Positions 22,821-34,844 of a stretch of DNA of 64,000 nt are shown here, one piece after another. Each line of letters begins with the position of its first letter. Positions within the stretch are counted from its first letter, which is position 1. The position numbers and the translations under genes were made by a program. The notes beneath the pieces are model-generated. The model was not told the DNA's origin. It saw only the letters and a list, made by a program, of their open reading frames with translations, and did not search any database. Source of the DNA: Clarkia xantiana subsp. parviflora (lineage: Eukaryota; Streptophyta; Magnoliopsida; Myrtales; Onagraceae); the NCBI GenBank assembly GCA_036873135.1, contig JAPTYO010000008.1:39068819-39132818 (forward strand). Direction: 5' to 3'.

Positions 22821-23653
22821 ATGGGTTAAAGGTACTTTTCATACCACATGTTTGGCCGAATGTGGCTTTTAGTACCAGATGTTTGGTTTTGAATACTTTT
22901 GGTACCAAACGTTTGAAAAAATGTGGTTTTTGGTACTTCCGTTAGTTGGCCGTTAGTTTTTTCCGTTAAGTGACATGTGCAAGTCACGTGACCGATCCTA
23001 AACTTTCGATTTTGTTCAATTTAGTCCCTCAAATATATTTATAACTTTTAATTTGTTTAATTTTGTCCCAAAACTTCAAAATCAATTCCAATTGAATCAT
23101 CGAACCCAATTGACCTAGCCGGACCTAGCCTAGGGCTAGGTCCGAACCTGGGTTGGGGTCGCCGAGCCCAGCCGACCCTGACCCAGGGTCGGACCTAGCC
23201 CTAGGCTTGGTCCGGCTAGGTCAATTGGGACCTAGTCCAATTTCGACCCAAATTGGGCTAGGTCCCAATTAACCTAGTCGGACCTAGCCTAGGGTCAGGG
23301 TCGGCTGGGCCCGGCGACCCCAACCCAGGTTCGGACCTAGCCCTAGGCTAGGTCCGTCTAGGTCAATTGGGTTCGATGATTCAATTGGAATTGATTTTGA
23401 AGTTTTGGGACTAAATTAAACAAATTAAAAGTTATAAATATATTTGAGGGACTAAATTGAACAAAATCGAAAGTTTAGGGTCGGTCACGTGACTTGCACA
23501 TGTCACTTAACGGAAAAAACTAACGGCCAACTAACAGAAGTACCAAAAGCCACATTTTTTCAAACGTTTGGTACCAAAAGTATACAAAACCAAACATCCG
23601 GTACTAAAAGCCACATTCGGCCAAACATGTGGTATGAAAAGTACCTTTAACCC
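22821..23653. mobile_element. Mutator-like fold-back element with ~400-bp arms
   Basis: A near-palindrome: the left end GGGTTAAAGGTACTTTTCAT is repeated in reverse at the right end (23634-23653), and the two halves stay complementary almost to the centre near 23240. Both halves contain GTGACATGTGCAAGTCACGTG and CCTAGCCCTAGG-type motifs. The flanks are TATATATAT on both sides, compatible with a 9-bp TSD but inside a TA run. It is non-coding and would form a long hairpin if transcribed. Confidence 0.87.
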
Positions 23654-23689
23654 TATATATATATGTGGTTTTGAGCTAGATTAATTTAA

Positions 23690-24170
23690 GGGTTAACAGG
23701 TCTTTTGTTCATGATGTTTTTTTTTTTCCTAGTTTTGGTACTATATGTTTGCAGATTTTTCTAGTTTTGGTCTGACCGTTACATTCCGTCCATTTTTTCC
23801 GTTAAGTGACATGTGCAAGTCACGTGATCCACCCTAAACTTTCAATTTTGTTCAAATTTGGGAGAATTGACCCATTGAACTAGGTTTAGGGTGTCAATTC
23901 CCTCAAATTTGACCTATTAAACCTAGTTGAATTTGGGGGAATTGACACCCTAAACCTAGTTCAATGGGTTAATTCCCCCAAATTTGAACAAAATTGAAAG
24001 TTAGGGTGGATCACGTGACTTGCCCATGTCACTTAACGGAAAAAAATGGATGAAAGGTAACGGTCGGACCAAAACTAGAAAAATCTGCAAACATATGCTA
24101 CCAAAACTAGGCAAAAAAAAAAAAAACATCATATACCAAACCCAAAATTGGTCAAACATCATGTTAACCC
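23690..24170. mobile_element. Mutator-like fold-back element, 481 bp
   Basis: Termini GGGTTAACAGG and, in reverse, GGGTTAACATG; inverted arms share CTAGTTTTGGT, CCGTTAAGTGACATG and GATCACGTGAC motifs around a centre near 23910. A perfect 9-bp TSD TTAATTTAA lies at 23681-23689 and 24171-24179. It encodes nothing. Confidence 0.9.
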
Positions 24171-24293
24171 TTAATTTAATGGACTTTATAATGATTTCTT
24201 TATATACTAGATGCTGGGTGCGCATTAAAATATTTTAAGTAAAAAAAACACTTTAAATTGCAACTTGCAACAAAATTATTAAAATATTATTAT

Positions 24294-24807
24294 GGGAAAA
24301 CAACCTAAAAACTGTTCTAATTTTATCTCATGTGTCAATTTGGTGTTTCAGATATAAACGGTTGATAGTTAGTGTACTAATTTTTAGTATTGTTACTATT
24401 TGGTTTTCCGTTAGTTTTTGGGGTTAATTTTAACTAACTGAGTTAAAAAAACTATTTTGCCTTTATTTTGTTATAAAGTCTTCGATTCCGGCCACCCACC
24501 TCAAATTTCTTGCCACGGTTGCAGTTGGTTCTTGGAGAGGAAGAGAGAACCCTAAATCGGCCGGTATTGGGGTGGGTTTGGTCGGAATCTGGGTGGGTTT
24601 GGCCATAACCCTAAATCGGGCCAGGGGTTATTTTTGGAATTTTGAAAAGTGTTCACTCACGTGACCAGATTCCGTTCAACTTGATCCCAAAATTTAACGG
24701 AGACACCAAATAGCAACACATATGAAACTTAGGATATTTAATTTCGTCATCGGACACTACTAAACTAACACATGGGTCAAACTGAGACAGTAAATAGGTT
24801 CTTTTCC
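24294..24807. mobile_element. Mutator-like element with diverged TIRs, 514 bp
   Basis: The left end GGGAAAACAACCTAAAAACTG pairs with the right end, which read in reverse is GGAAAAGAACCTATTTACTG, with continuing similarity through CATGTGTCAATTTGGTG. The 9-bp TSD TATTATTAT is at 24285-24293 and 24808-24816. The interior holds CCGTTAG, CCGTTCAAC and CACGTGACC motifs as in its neighbours, plus a short GC-rich stretch (GGCCACCCACC) of unknown origin. Confidence 0.8.
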
Positions 24808-24816
24808 TATTATTAT

Positions 24817-25693
24817 TTATAAGTGTACGAAATAAGAAATATGAGGCAAGTTACATATAATTTAGAAGAAAATTGTCTTGTTATTCTTAGTAGGAATAAT
24901 ATAATAATTAAAAAGAAATCACATTCTAACTATTGTCAACACAACCAGAAAATTATGCCTATTATTACAAAAAATAGGTCTGTAGATGTAATATATTTAG
25001 GGTATGTCTGCTTCTATGTTCATATTTTGCTGATCATTATGATGTTTGTATATTGGAGGAGACAAGTTATCACTCGCCCTTTATTTTTTACACATGTGAG
25101 ATGACATCACTTTAGGAACATGTAAATGTTAGAATTAGTCAAGATACATTTGCAAGAGCATGTTACAATTTTTGAATACATGTTCACATGCAACTAATGT
25201 TAAATGCTCAAACTATCACAAGGTTAGAAATTTCTTTCTGGTATCTTTAATGCAATACCAGGAATTTTGAATTTCATTCTCTCCTCCCTCTCTCTCTCTT
25301 ATTTTGATAACAAAGAGAATATGCTTGAAGTTTTAGTAATGCAGCCATCTTTCATGAAGAAAAAGTTGAAGAATTTGTTTATGCTATGGATAGATTTCTT
25401 TCTTCTTACAGTCTTATGTATTCATATGTGGGCGAAATTGGAAAAGTGTCGGATTTTGGCGTGCGAGTACAATAATTCATGTGGAAAATGCAATCTTAGA
25501 AAGACCCATAGTATACTATGGGGTTTGACGATTTTTGGCCAAATTCCATCGTTTCGGCAGTCAAAATCGCAGTTTTATATTTTTTTCGAGTGTTTTTTAC
25601 AATTTGTCGGTTTTGTTAGGGTTTGTTGCAACTTTCGGATTTTGGACTAGGACTAGGATTAAGATTTTTTTTTTTTTTTTTCATTATTTAAGA
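24817..25693. other. Unassigned intergenic DNA
   Basis: AT-rich, no recognisable gene. The frames on + at 24823-25104 and 25267-25650 have no known motif and show the composition of random AT-rich sequence. A T-run lies at 25666-25681, just left of the hAT MITE. Confidence 0.5.
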
Positions 25694-25701
25694 CTCTATT
25701 A

Positions 25702-25978
25702 TAGGGCTGGCAATTCGTGCGGGCCGTGCGGGTTCGTGTCGTGCCAGGTTCGTGTCGTGTTTTGGGGGTCAGCCCAAACACGGCCCAACATGAAAAATCG
25801 ACACAAAAAAATCTATGGTAAATTGAATAAAAAAAATTAATATTTAACCATTTTAGCTTAAAAACCGTGTTATATCGTGTTATCGTGTCGTGTCTTGTCA
25901 TTAATATCAAACCCAAACCCGTAATTCTCGGGCCGTGTTCGTGTCGCCCATCGTGCCGAGCCCAAATTGCCAGCCCTA
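25702..25978. mobile_element. hAT-type MITE, 277 bp
   Basis: Inverted termini TAGGGCTGGCAATTCGTG (left) and TAGGGCTGGCAATTTGGG (right, reversed), with a perfect 8-bp TSD CTCTATTA at 25694-25701 and 25979-25986. TAGGG-type ends and an 8-bp TSD indicate the hAT superfamily. The ends are rich in CGTGTCGTG repeats that pair across the element. Confidence 0.92.
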
Positions 25979-26276
25979 CTCTATTAGCCGTCGTTTGCAT
26001 TTAGTTGACTGATTAATGAAAAATAGAGGTTTTACTCAACCCTGCGTCAATTCTTCGGCATTCTTCTGAATCAATGAAGTCTAGTGCTTTTATCCATCAA
26101 ATTCTCGGTATTCCCATAGAATCAATGAGTTTTTGATCCTCTCCACCCTATCACGCCGCATCAGTTCATTTGTCAATAGTTAGTTTATTGTGTTTTGTTT
26201 TGAGTGGTAGAACAAGTTGCACTAAAGCAGTTAATTTGTCGTATTTATAATAAAACTAAGTGCATTCCCGTGCAAC

Positions 26277-26821
26277 TAGGGTTGTAAACGAGCCGAGTCG
26301 AACCAAGTATCTGGCAAGCTCGACTCGACTCGACTCAGTTTACTCGAGCTCGAGCTCGAACTCGATTGAGCCTTAATTTTTCAAGCTCGAGCTCGACTCG
26401 ATTCAATACTCGACGAGTTCGAGCACGGCTAGACTCGATAAGGTTAAAAAAATTCAATTAAATTATAAATTGTGCACCTTAGCTTGAGCTCGAACTCGAC
26501 TCGATTAGGTCTTTGACTCAAACTCGAGCTCAAACTCGAGCTCAAACTCGACTTGAACTCAATATATGCATATATAATATTATTATGTAAAGCTCGAAAA
26601 ACTCAAAAACGGACTCGAACTCGACTCGAATAAGCAAAACAAAAAATTCGATTAGGCTCGCGAGCCTCTCGAGTCGAGTACCAGTGAACTCGAACTCGAC
26701 TCGGTATCAGAAAAAGCTCGACTCAAGCCCGACTCGACTCAAAATTTAGCCATTCGAATTCGACTATATACCGAGCCGATCTCGAGTAACTCACGAGTAG
26801 CTTGACTCATTTACACCCCTA
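26277..26821. mobile_element. hAT-type MITE with CTCGA-rich ends, 545 bp
   Basis: Left terminus TAGGGTTGTAAACGAGCCGAG; right terminus reversed TAGGGGTGTAAATGAGTCAAG. The 8-bp TSD has one mismatch: CGTGCAAC at 26269-26276 and CGGGCAAC at 26822-26829. The interior is dominated by self-complementary CTCGACTCGA / GAGCTCGAGC motifs. It encodes no protein. Confidence 0.88.
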
Positions 26822-26829
26822 CGGGCAAC

Positions 26830-28184
26830 GCACAGAGTGATATGTACGACACAGATAGTTAATAAGCTAAAATTGACTCAATTCTAACGGTTAATTTATT
26901 ATAACACAAACGTATGTCTTTATCTCTCTAAATAATTTGAATGTACTACATACACTTGCAAAAACATTTTTCTATCTTACATTGACATAAACTTCGTTAA
27001 ACTCTCTCGCATGTGAAAGTAATTTCAGACCCTTAGGTTCATCAATAATTTGCAAAATCTCTTAAATAATGCACAGTGACCTTGAACTTTAATTCACAAA
27101 CAGAAGACTGATTTTTTATTTATCATTATATGAGTATGGAAAATACATTTGGAGTACTAGACTTTGGACACAACTTTCTTACATGCAATCATCTCTTCCA
27201 TCAAGCTATACTTCATATACAAACCTAAAAATGATCTTTGTCAACTTAGTTATCAATGGTACACAGATCCCAGTGAGAAACCAAAATAAGCAATATACTT
27301 TTTTTTACGCCCAGAGTGTCGCACAAGAAAATGTATGTTGGTAGGTGGACGACCGCCATCAGAATGCTAGCATCTGTTTTCGAATTCCATCACGTTGATA
27401 TGGATGTATTTATATATTTAGGGATGCATCATAGTCAAGTGAAGATGCTTCGTTCCTAGACCCTCAGGAATTAACGCATGAATTGAATTCTTACCTTATC
27501 GAGATGAATGCAGGAGATGCATGCATCTGTACATACAAATCTGTTCATCGTGAATTGAATTATTACCTTACCGAGATGAATGCAAGAGATGCATGCATCT
27601 GTACATATGAATCTATTCCTCAGTCATTGCTTGGAAATTGCAGCGACTTAATTACGCATCGGTCTCGTTCATCGGTTAGCAGCAAACCCTTAGTTTAATT
27701 CATCGATTACAACACTAAAAAACCATTAGCTCCATATTCACTATGTTATTATCTTTCCTTCAAAATTTATATAATATATAGATTGTATTCTTCAATGTGT
27801 TTTTATTTATTACTTTTATAAATAATTAAACTTTACACGAAGCAGAAACTGTTCTTGAGCAAGACATGTCTTTATTATTCAGAACGAGATACTATCTTAC
27901 TGATTATGCAATTTTTTTGCTATTTGATCATATTTTCAGTCGTTCATTTAGTGAGCTCTACGTTCTAAGCAAAATTACCTAACCTTATGAGAGTTGAAGA
28001 ATAGTTTTATGTGGTAACTGATCATCTTTACAAGTTTCTTGCGACCTAAATTTATTGAGCAGGATATAGTTATTTCGTTTTTACCCTTCATTATAACAAT
28101 AATAATAAGTTGGATAGTATTTTTTTTTTTTTTTTACAAAAAAATATCCAAGCATGTAGAGTGTGTGGAGGAGAAATGCGGCTA
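26830..28184. other. Unassigned intergenic DNA
   Basis: AT-rich, with no gene recognised. A two-copy tandem repeat lies inside (27480-27615). A T-run at 28120-28135 precedes an LTR remnant. Confidence 0.5.
27480..27615 (+). repeat. Two-copy tandem repeat, ~68 bp
   Basis: The unit GAATTGAATT..TTACCTTA(T/C)CGAGATGAATGCA(G/A)GAGATGCATGCATCTGTACATA occurs twice in direct order with few differences. It produces a repeated frame (MNA-DACICTY) that is probably coincidental. Confidence 0.85.
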
Positions 28185-28213
28185 GTATATCTAACATTTG
28201 CCCCGAGTCAAAT
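28185..28213 (-). repeat. LTR edge plus polypurine tract fragment
   Basis: GTATATCTAACA followed by TTTGCCCCGAGTCAA is identical over 27 bases to the LTR/PPT junction at 35651-35677. It is the relic of a second copy of that LTR element, or part of a rearranged one, left of the LINE. Confidence 0.7.
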
Positions 28214-28338
28214 TTTATTATCAAGGCAAATTCAGTTAAAAAAAACTCTATCTATATATAGTCCACCACATTACCTACCTTTTTTTATTTTTGGTAACGA
28301 AGCCTTCATAGTAAATTAAACCAACAAAACGAACTGAC

Positions 28339-31300
28339 CTAGGGAAGAAGAGAAGCCGGAATATCCTGGGCAAACCAAGTCCCAGTGATGTTATTCTGAC
28401 AAACCTTCTTCCCCATGACATGAGCCAAATGTACAAACTGACGCTTACGAAAAATAACAACAACATTTTTGGTACTGCAGAGTTCGATAATATCCGAAAT
28501 AAGTGCAAACAAAAAGGAAGGACTCGAATCTGGTTGATGAATGAAGTTGACGATACGTTGACAATCTATCCAAAGAATCCTGTTGAAAGCATTCCGAGGA
28601 AAAATGAGAAGTCCTGCACGACACGCCAAACATTCTGCCAAAAGGGGGTGCATCACAGTCAAGGAATGCACCGAGCAACCCGAAATGTGTCCTTCCGCAC
28701 TTAACAAAATGGCTGTCCCATAGACTAAGTTGTTCGAGGAATCCACTGTGCCATCTACTACTACACTAGCTACTAGACTTTCTTCAACCTGTGGCTGGTG
28801 ATTCACTGTGGCGGTGGAGGAGGTGGTGCGCCTGATGATGGGGGAGACGGTCCGGCCTGGATCAGCATCATTTGTAGTGAAAATGTCAGCCATGGTATCA
28901 GAAAAATTTGACATTACAGACTCAATTGATGGACTAACATTTCTGAAAATAATACTATTCCTTGCTAACCAAATTACCCACATCATCACACACTTGATTA
29001 GTAATACATTCTTGTCTCCAACTAACCCATCCCTATGACATATACTATCCTCAAGCCAATCCCTAGCTGAACGAAAAGGTAAAAGATCTACCCTAACCGA
29101 CAATGGGCTAGCAAACCAAATTTTCCTTGCAAAGGAGCAATCCCACACTAAGTGATCCCAAGTTTCAAATTTAACTTTGCAAAACACACAAAACGGATTA
29201 GCAGTGTCAATACGTATGGCCAGATTACTTCCGAGTGGTAGGCTGTTGCGGCACCCCTTCCAGATGAACATCTTAATTTTGGGTAAGGATTTAAGATTCC
29301 AAAGCTTTACCCAAAAATTAGGACTGGCGATCTCAGGGGGTGCATACGTTGTAGGGTTTTGAGATTGTGGGTGCTGTGTGCGTAAGTAATTGTAGCCAGA
29401 CTTTACTGAAAAAGTTCCCGTTTCTGTGTGGTTCCACATGAGCTTATCTAGAACTGGGAAAAGAGGGATATGAATCTCTAAGATTGCTGAAACTGCAACT
29501 GGATGGAGAATAGCTTGTAGCGTAGAGGAGAGCCACGTTCTAGTCGTTGGATTGATCATTTGTACCACCCTCGTGGGATTTGGAATAATGTGTGGGAGGC
29601 ACCAATCGGAAAGAGATGGAAAGTTAGGTACCCATGGATCCGTCCAAAAATTAACGGATGCTCCTGACCCAATCCTCCATTGACTGCCCTCAACCATGTG
29701 GGGACGAATACCGATGAGTGTACGCCAAGGCAAAGACTGACTTTGGTTAGGGAGAGCTTCCCAGTAATTGGTATTATGAAGATATTTGGAATGAATCATG
29801 TGAACCCATGGGGATGGATGAGAAGATATGACTCTCCAAGCAAGTTTTAGGAGCAATGCCGTATTGAATTTCCTAAAAGATCGGAATCCCAAACCCCCTT
29901 CATGTTTGGGTCTTGCAATAGAATCCCATTTGATCCAATGAATGCCCTTGGAGTTTGTAGATGACCCCCACCAAAATTGACGAATTAGCTTGTCCATTTT
30001 GTCAAGGATCCCTAAAGGAAGTTGTACAGAGGACATAGCATAAGTGGCCAACGAAGCCGCGCTGCTCTTAATCAGAATTTCTTTCCCTGCCGGAGATAAT
30101 AGGGAGCTCATCCACCCTTGAATCCGACCTGTTAATTTATCCAGGACTGACATCCCTATTGCCTTTTTTTGGGAGGACCAATCAATAGGAAGGCCAAGAT
30201 ATAGATCATTGTATTTCATTTCCCGGACCCCAAGGAGAGTGGAAAGCCTTGCCTTTTCTGAAGCAGAAACATTTTTGCTAAACCGAATGCTGGATTTTGC
30301 AAAATTGACGATTTGCCTTGATTCCCGGGCGTAGAAAGAGGAAAGGAGATAAAAGATCACCTTGTCGTAAATGGGTGGGTTGGCCATTAATAAGAACAGA
30401 TAGGACCGGAGTGCTAACACATTGGAGGATCCAGTTTATGAAGGAGACCGGAAAATGGAGAACCTTCATTATAGCTTCTAAAAAAGGCCATTCAACTCTG
30501 TCGTAGGCTTTGCTCATATCAAGTTTAAGAGCGGCCAAACCCACTTTTCCTGTTCCACGTTGTTTCATAACATGCATAACTTCTTGGGCTAGGAGAGTAT
30601 TATCGGAAATGAGGCGCTGAGCTACAAAGGCACTTTGGAAGGGAGAGATAATATTCTGGAGTACTGATCTAAGACGATTAGCCAAAACCTTAGCTATGAT
30701 TTTATAGGAGGTATTGCACAGGCTAATGGGTCGCCAATCTCTGATTGATTTGGGATTAGGGATCTTCGGAATCAGTACAATGTATGTCTGATTGATCTCA
30801 GAAAGGAGTCTTCCAGTTGAGAAGAGGTGTCGAACAGCCCTTAGAACATCCATGGAAATAGTATCCCAAGTAGAACGGAAAAACTTTGGCGTAAATCCAT
30901 CCGGACCTGGGGCTTTATCAGGGTGCATATCAATGAATGGTTTGAGGATTTCCAAGTCCGAGATAGGAGCATCAAGATGAGAAACTTCATGTGGGTTAAC
31001 ACGATCTGTTAATAAAACCGGAAGTATGTATTCAGGTGGAGGTTGTGACGCCGTAAAAAGGGTAGAGAAATACTCCATGATATGGGCTTGGACAGATGGT
31101 GGGTCAGATAACCAGACCCCATTATCATCCTGAACCCAATCCAGGCGATTTTTTAGTCGACGAGCAATAGTACGAGCATGGAAGTATTTTGTATTCCGGT
31201 CCCCTAGTTGTAACCATAATTGTCGTGACTTTTGGCGCCAATGAATTTCCTGAGTTTCGTATAGTTCCTCCAAAACCTGAGTAATTTCTTTCTGTTGAAC

Positions 31301-32251
31301 AGCTGTATCCGGAGAACGTTGAAGATGAACAAGTTCGATTAAGGAATCCCTAATTTGTGATTTGAAATTCCCAAAATGATCATGGGACCATCTTCTGATT
31401 TGGAAGCGTAAACGCCGTAGTTTAAGTGACAGAATTTCTTGAGGGGTGCCTTGGAGACCAAGATTCCAACAATTTTGGAACATGTTCTCAAAGGAAGGAT
31501 GCTTGAGCCACATATGCTCGAATCGGAATACCGAGGAGTGTGGTGCAGGAGGTTGAGGATGAAAGATTAACGGGCAATGGTCAGAGGCAATTATGGGCAG
31601 ATTTAACAGATTCGCCTCCATGAACCCTAATCTCCAATCTATAGTGCAGAAACCCCTATCTAACCTTTCTTTAATAAGTGCAGCACCCTGTCGACGATTA
31701 GTCCAGGTGAACAAAGGACCCCTAAAACCTAGATCGAGTAGCTGTAGATCATCAGTCCAAGTATGAACTTTGATTAGTCTATTTGGGGAAATAGGGTTTC
31801 CGCCTTCCTTCTCCGAGCTTGCCCAGACATCGTTGAAATCCCCCAGGAGCACCCAAGAATCAGATTCAGCGTTTGTAAACTGATTCAACTGAGCCCAAAA
31901 GGCCGGACGATCTGAGAATTGGAATGGAGCATGGACGAATGTGCAATACCACGGGAGAGAGTCCGGTGACAGATTGATGAGGCAGTAGAACAAATTACAG
32001 GACTGGAAGACTACTGATAATGAGAAAATGTTCCTCCAAACTAAGATCATGCCTCCCCTAGAATTAACCGGATGATATACAACTGAATTTGGGAAACCCA
32101 ACCGAGTAAACATGGAGACGAGTCTATCCGCATTAGATTTGATTTCCGAAAGGAAGATAATATTAGGATTCCAGACACCAATGAGATAGTTAAGGTGTCT
32201 CATTGTCAAGGCTCTTCCCGCACCTTGACAATTCCAGATTAGATAACTCAT
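28339..32251 (-). pseudogene. LINE ORF2: AP endonuclease, RT, zf-RVT, RNase H; catalytic RT block deleted
   Basis: The frame 32251-30278 encodes the endonuclease (WNCQGAGRA, FLSEIKS, LLGDFNDV, ASDHCPLIF) and the first half of RT (DKAPGPDGFTPKFF, RPISLCNTSYKIIAKVLANRL, DMSKAYDRVEW, QGDLLSPFLF). Directly after SPFLFL the sequence jumps, with a frame change, to AKSSIRFSKN; the segment that should carry the F/YADD catalytic aspartates is absent. The second frame (30420-28339) continues with GLPIDWSS, WWGSS, the zf-RVT domain (FWVKLWNLKSLPKIKMFIWK, CVFCKVKFETWDHLVWDC) and an RNase H domain (VVVDGTVDSSNNLVYG, LAECLACRAGL, IDCQRIVNFI). Without the aspartates the RT must be inactive. Confidence 0.93.
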
Positions 32252-34629
32252 AATGATTGCGGAAACTGCCTTCCAAGCAGATCCGCCAAATTGGCAACCC
32301 TAGCCAAAGTCAAAGGAATATCGTCTAAGGGAATAACATCTAACTTATCAGTGGAATCAGGTACTACTCCCCTTAAAACTGATGTGAACCCTAAACCATC
32401 AATTCCTGAAGATCTAAATTTCCAAGCTCGAAAAATATAGTAGCCAAACTGCTCAAAGCAATTACTAAAATATTGACAATCTGGTACCTGGCTGGTAGGT
32501 AGATGAGGTCTGACAGAAGGACTCAGCGATGATCTTCCTCCCCTAGCTTGACGAGGTTGTGAATATAATGGGCGTGGAGAGTGATCTGAGGGTTCCCGTA
32601 TCATAAGTGAAGATGTTCGCCTGCGTTTACGGCTCGGGGCCTCCTCCTCCTCCACCATAGGTTCTTTCCCGGGACGATGTGTTGGGGTATTAGAAGGCTC
32701 CCCAACAGATAGTATCTGAGATGGGTCCGACTGAGGGGAAGGATCCTGTTGTGCGAGCATATGCAGTTGCTCCATTAACACCAATTGTTCCGCTAGAAGA
32801 TGGTCTGGAATAAATTCCTCATTAGTTACAACTCCCAGAGATGTAGCAAGACGTGCCAGATGTGCAGCTGACTGGTCCAGTAAAGGGGAACTAGCTAGGG
32901 CAGAAGAAAGGGGAGCCCTAGTTGGTTCCAACAGTACTGGATCAGCTGGTTCCACCACCATGGGAGATGGTGGATGAATTGGAATATGTTCCTCCATCTG
33001 TTGAATCTGTTGTTCCACTGTTTGAGTCTGATCCTCCAAAATAACGACTCCGTGGTCCGCTTCCGGTAAGGGTTGATGGGTAGAGGGTCTTTCAATGGAA
33101 TCCGACTGACTTGTTGCTTGTGCCACCACCGGGGGAAGAGAAGGCCTTCCAGAGGCAAAAGACTGACTAGGCTGATGGGAGGTGCCTCCTTGTGTTAGTG
33201 CAGGGTTTGGCATCCAAGTTGGGACGAATATAGGGATGTACATCGGAAGAGGATGAGAACATGCATCAGGAAACCCCAAACCAGCAAAATTGCGGACCAA
33301 AGAATCAGTACCATTATATATGGAAGGCTCACCAAAATGAGAAGTCGACGCTGGAAACGCCATTCCAGAATTCAAGGGAATAGCTGGGAAGCCCGGGGGA
33401 ACCAAACTTGCATGAGTATGTTGCGGTTGACTGAATGTAGAAGGTCCCGCCTGAGAATAGTAAGATCGTGGAACTATGGGGCCTTGACGATGGATATGAC
33501 GAGTATTAGGTTCAGCGTGGCCATTCAGTTGTTGTTGGCGACGAACACGTCGAAGGCCTCCAGTTGCAGGAACATTAAGAGCTGGGTCATCTCTAAAGGG
33601 AATCCAGTAATTTAAAGGGCCAGTTCCTCTATTTCCATAAGTGAACATATCGAGGGTAAGGACATGCACCGGTCGGATGCCAGGGAATTGGGCTGCTTCT
33701 TGAAGACGGTTGTTCAGTGCTAGGAGGACTTGATCATCAGGTTGATGACATTCAGATAATGCATGCCCTAGTCTCCCGCATCTTCTACAAGGTAAAACAG
33801 CCCGGTAGGAAATGAGAATCTCATGGTGAGTCTCTCCTTCCAAGAGCCCCAGCGAAGGGAGAGTGGGTCGCTCCAAATTCAAAAAAACTCGGACTCTAGG
33901 GTAAGCTATATCCAGAGCCCTAGCCTCAGTAAAATATCGTCTATCAATAGGACCAACTCGTTCAGCCACCAGGTTGATATTTGCTTCATTCATTAGGTGT
34001 GGAGGGATTCCACGAAGCTCGGTCTAGATCGGGACCCGCGTGAAGTCAAATTGAATTTGGTGGGTCTGCTGATCTGCTCTAGTTAATACAAACATCAGAC
34101 CCTCAATTTGGAAATGACCGTTCTGAAGAACCTCCAAGGCTTGATGTTCATCTGGAAACTCAAAGACCCAAAGGCCATCATCTCTAAGACGACCCTCTAC
34201 GTGTTGTGGCAGATGCCACTGAGACTCAGTGAAACGACGAATTTGATCAACTCGGTCGCGACGTTGGCCAAAGGAACGACCAAACAAGATACGGTCCCAG
34301 TGAACCATCTTCTGACTTTCCCGGGAAGGTTGGATTGCCGTAACTGAGGTGAAAATCCTATGGAGGAGTGGGGTGGTTTGGAGGAAATCTTTTGTGGAGA
34401 AATAATTATCAGAGACGTCTGGGGGGCGTTTTATGTCTTCGTGCATGAGGGGAATGATTGACGGTGTCAGGGGAGGGTGGGGGATAGGTAGCTGGGCAGC
34501 CATGGTGGACATCGGAAATATCAAGCGGCAAAAGGAATAAGACAAAGGGGAATAATCGGGCTCAGCAAGCCTGACAGATACGCATAAGGGAGGTTGCGTG
34601 CTGAGATGGATGGGGATCAGAGCATGCAA
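32248..34629 (-). pseudogene. LINE ORF1: DUF4283 and CCHC zinc knuckle, one nonsense codon
   Basis: Two in-phase pieces, 34629-34024 (201 codons) and 33993-32248 (581 codons), are one ORF interrupted by TAG at 34026-34024. The context VPI-stop-TELRGIPPHLM shows the stop replaces the tryptophan usual in this family. The N-terminal half is DUF4283 (RDDGLWVFEFPDEHQALEVL, HFQIEGLMFVL); the zinc knuckle CRRCGRLGHALSEC follows. The C-terminal half is Pro/Ser/Gln-rich with a basic RKRRR patch. Such proteins package LINE RNA. The long upstream frame may start internally (MSTMAAQLP) rather than at 34629. Confidence 0.92.
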
Positions 34630-34844
34630 AGCAGAAAAAGAAGGCTAGGTGGCTAGGGTTACGGCGAGGATGGAGAAAACGAAGGGTTTGAGAGAGAAGG
34701 TTGAAAAACCAACTTTTTCACCACATTACCTACCATCTGTCTAAACTTATATAATTCCAAGTAGTTTCGTATAATATAATAATATTTGTCCTGCAAATAA
34801 AATAAAATAAAAAAATAATATATATATATATATACATAGATAAA

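Larger units (their letters stand above)
28280..34718 (-). mobile_element. L1-type LINE, full length, inactive
   Basis: A 6.4-kb non-LTR retrotransposon on the - strand. The perfect 16-bp TSD CACCACATTACCTACC (28264-28279 and 34719-34734) and the T-run at 28279-28291 (an A-tail on the - strand) mark a target-primed insertion of complete length. ORF1 (DUF4283 plus zinc knuckle) and ORF2 (AP endonuclease, RT, zf-RVT, RNase H) meet in an ATGA overlap at 32251-32248. ORF1 has one nonsense codon and ORF2 has lost the RT catalytic motif, so it cannot move itself. Confidence 0.95.

Noticed and set aside
26255..26276. Possible Helitron 3' end (CCGTGCAAC / GCAC hairpin) interrupted by the hAT MITE
   Set aside because: Restoring the site gives a hairpin, but the terminal CTRR is not intact (CTTAG when read on -) and no 5' end was found.
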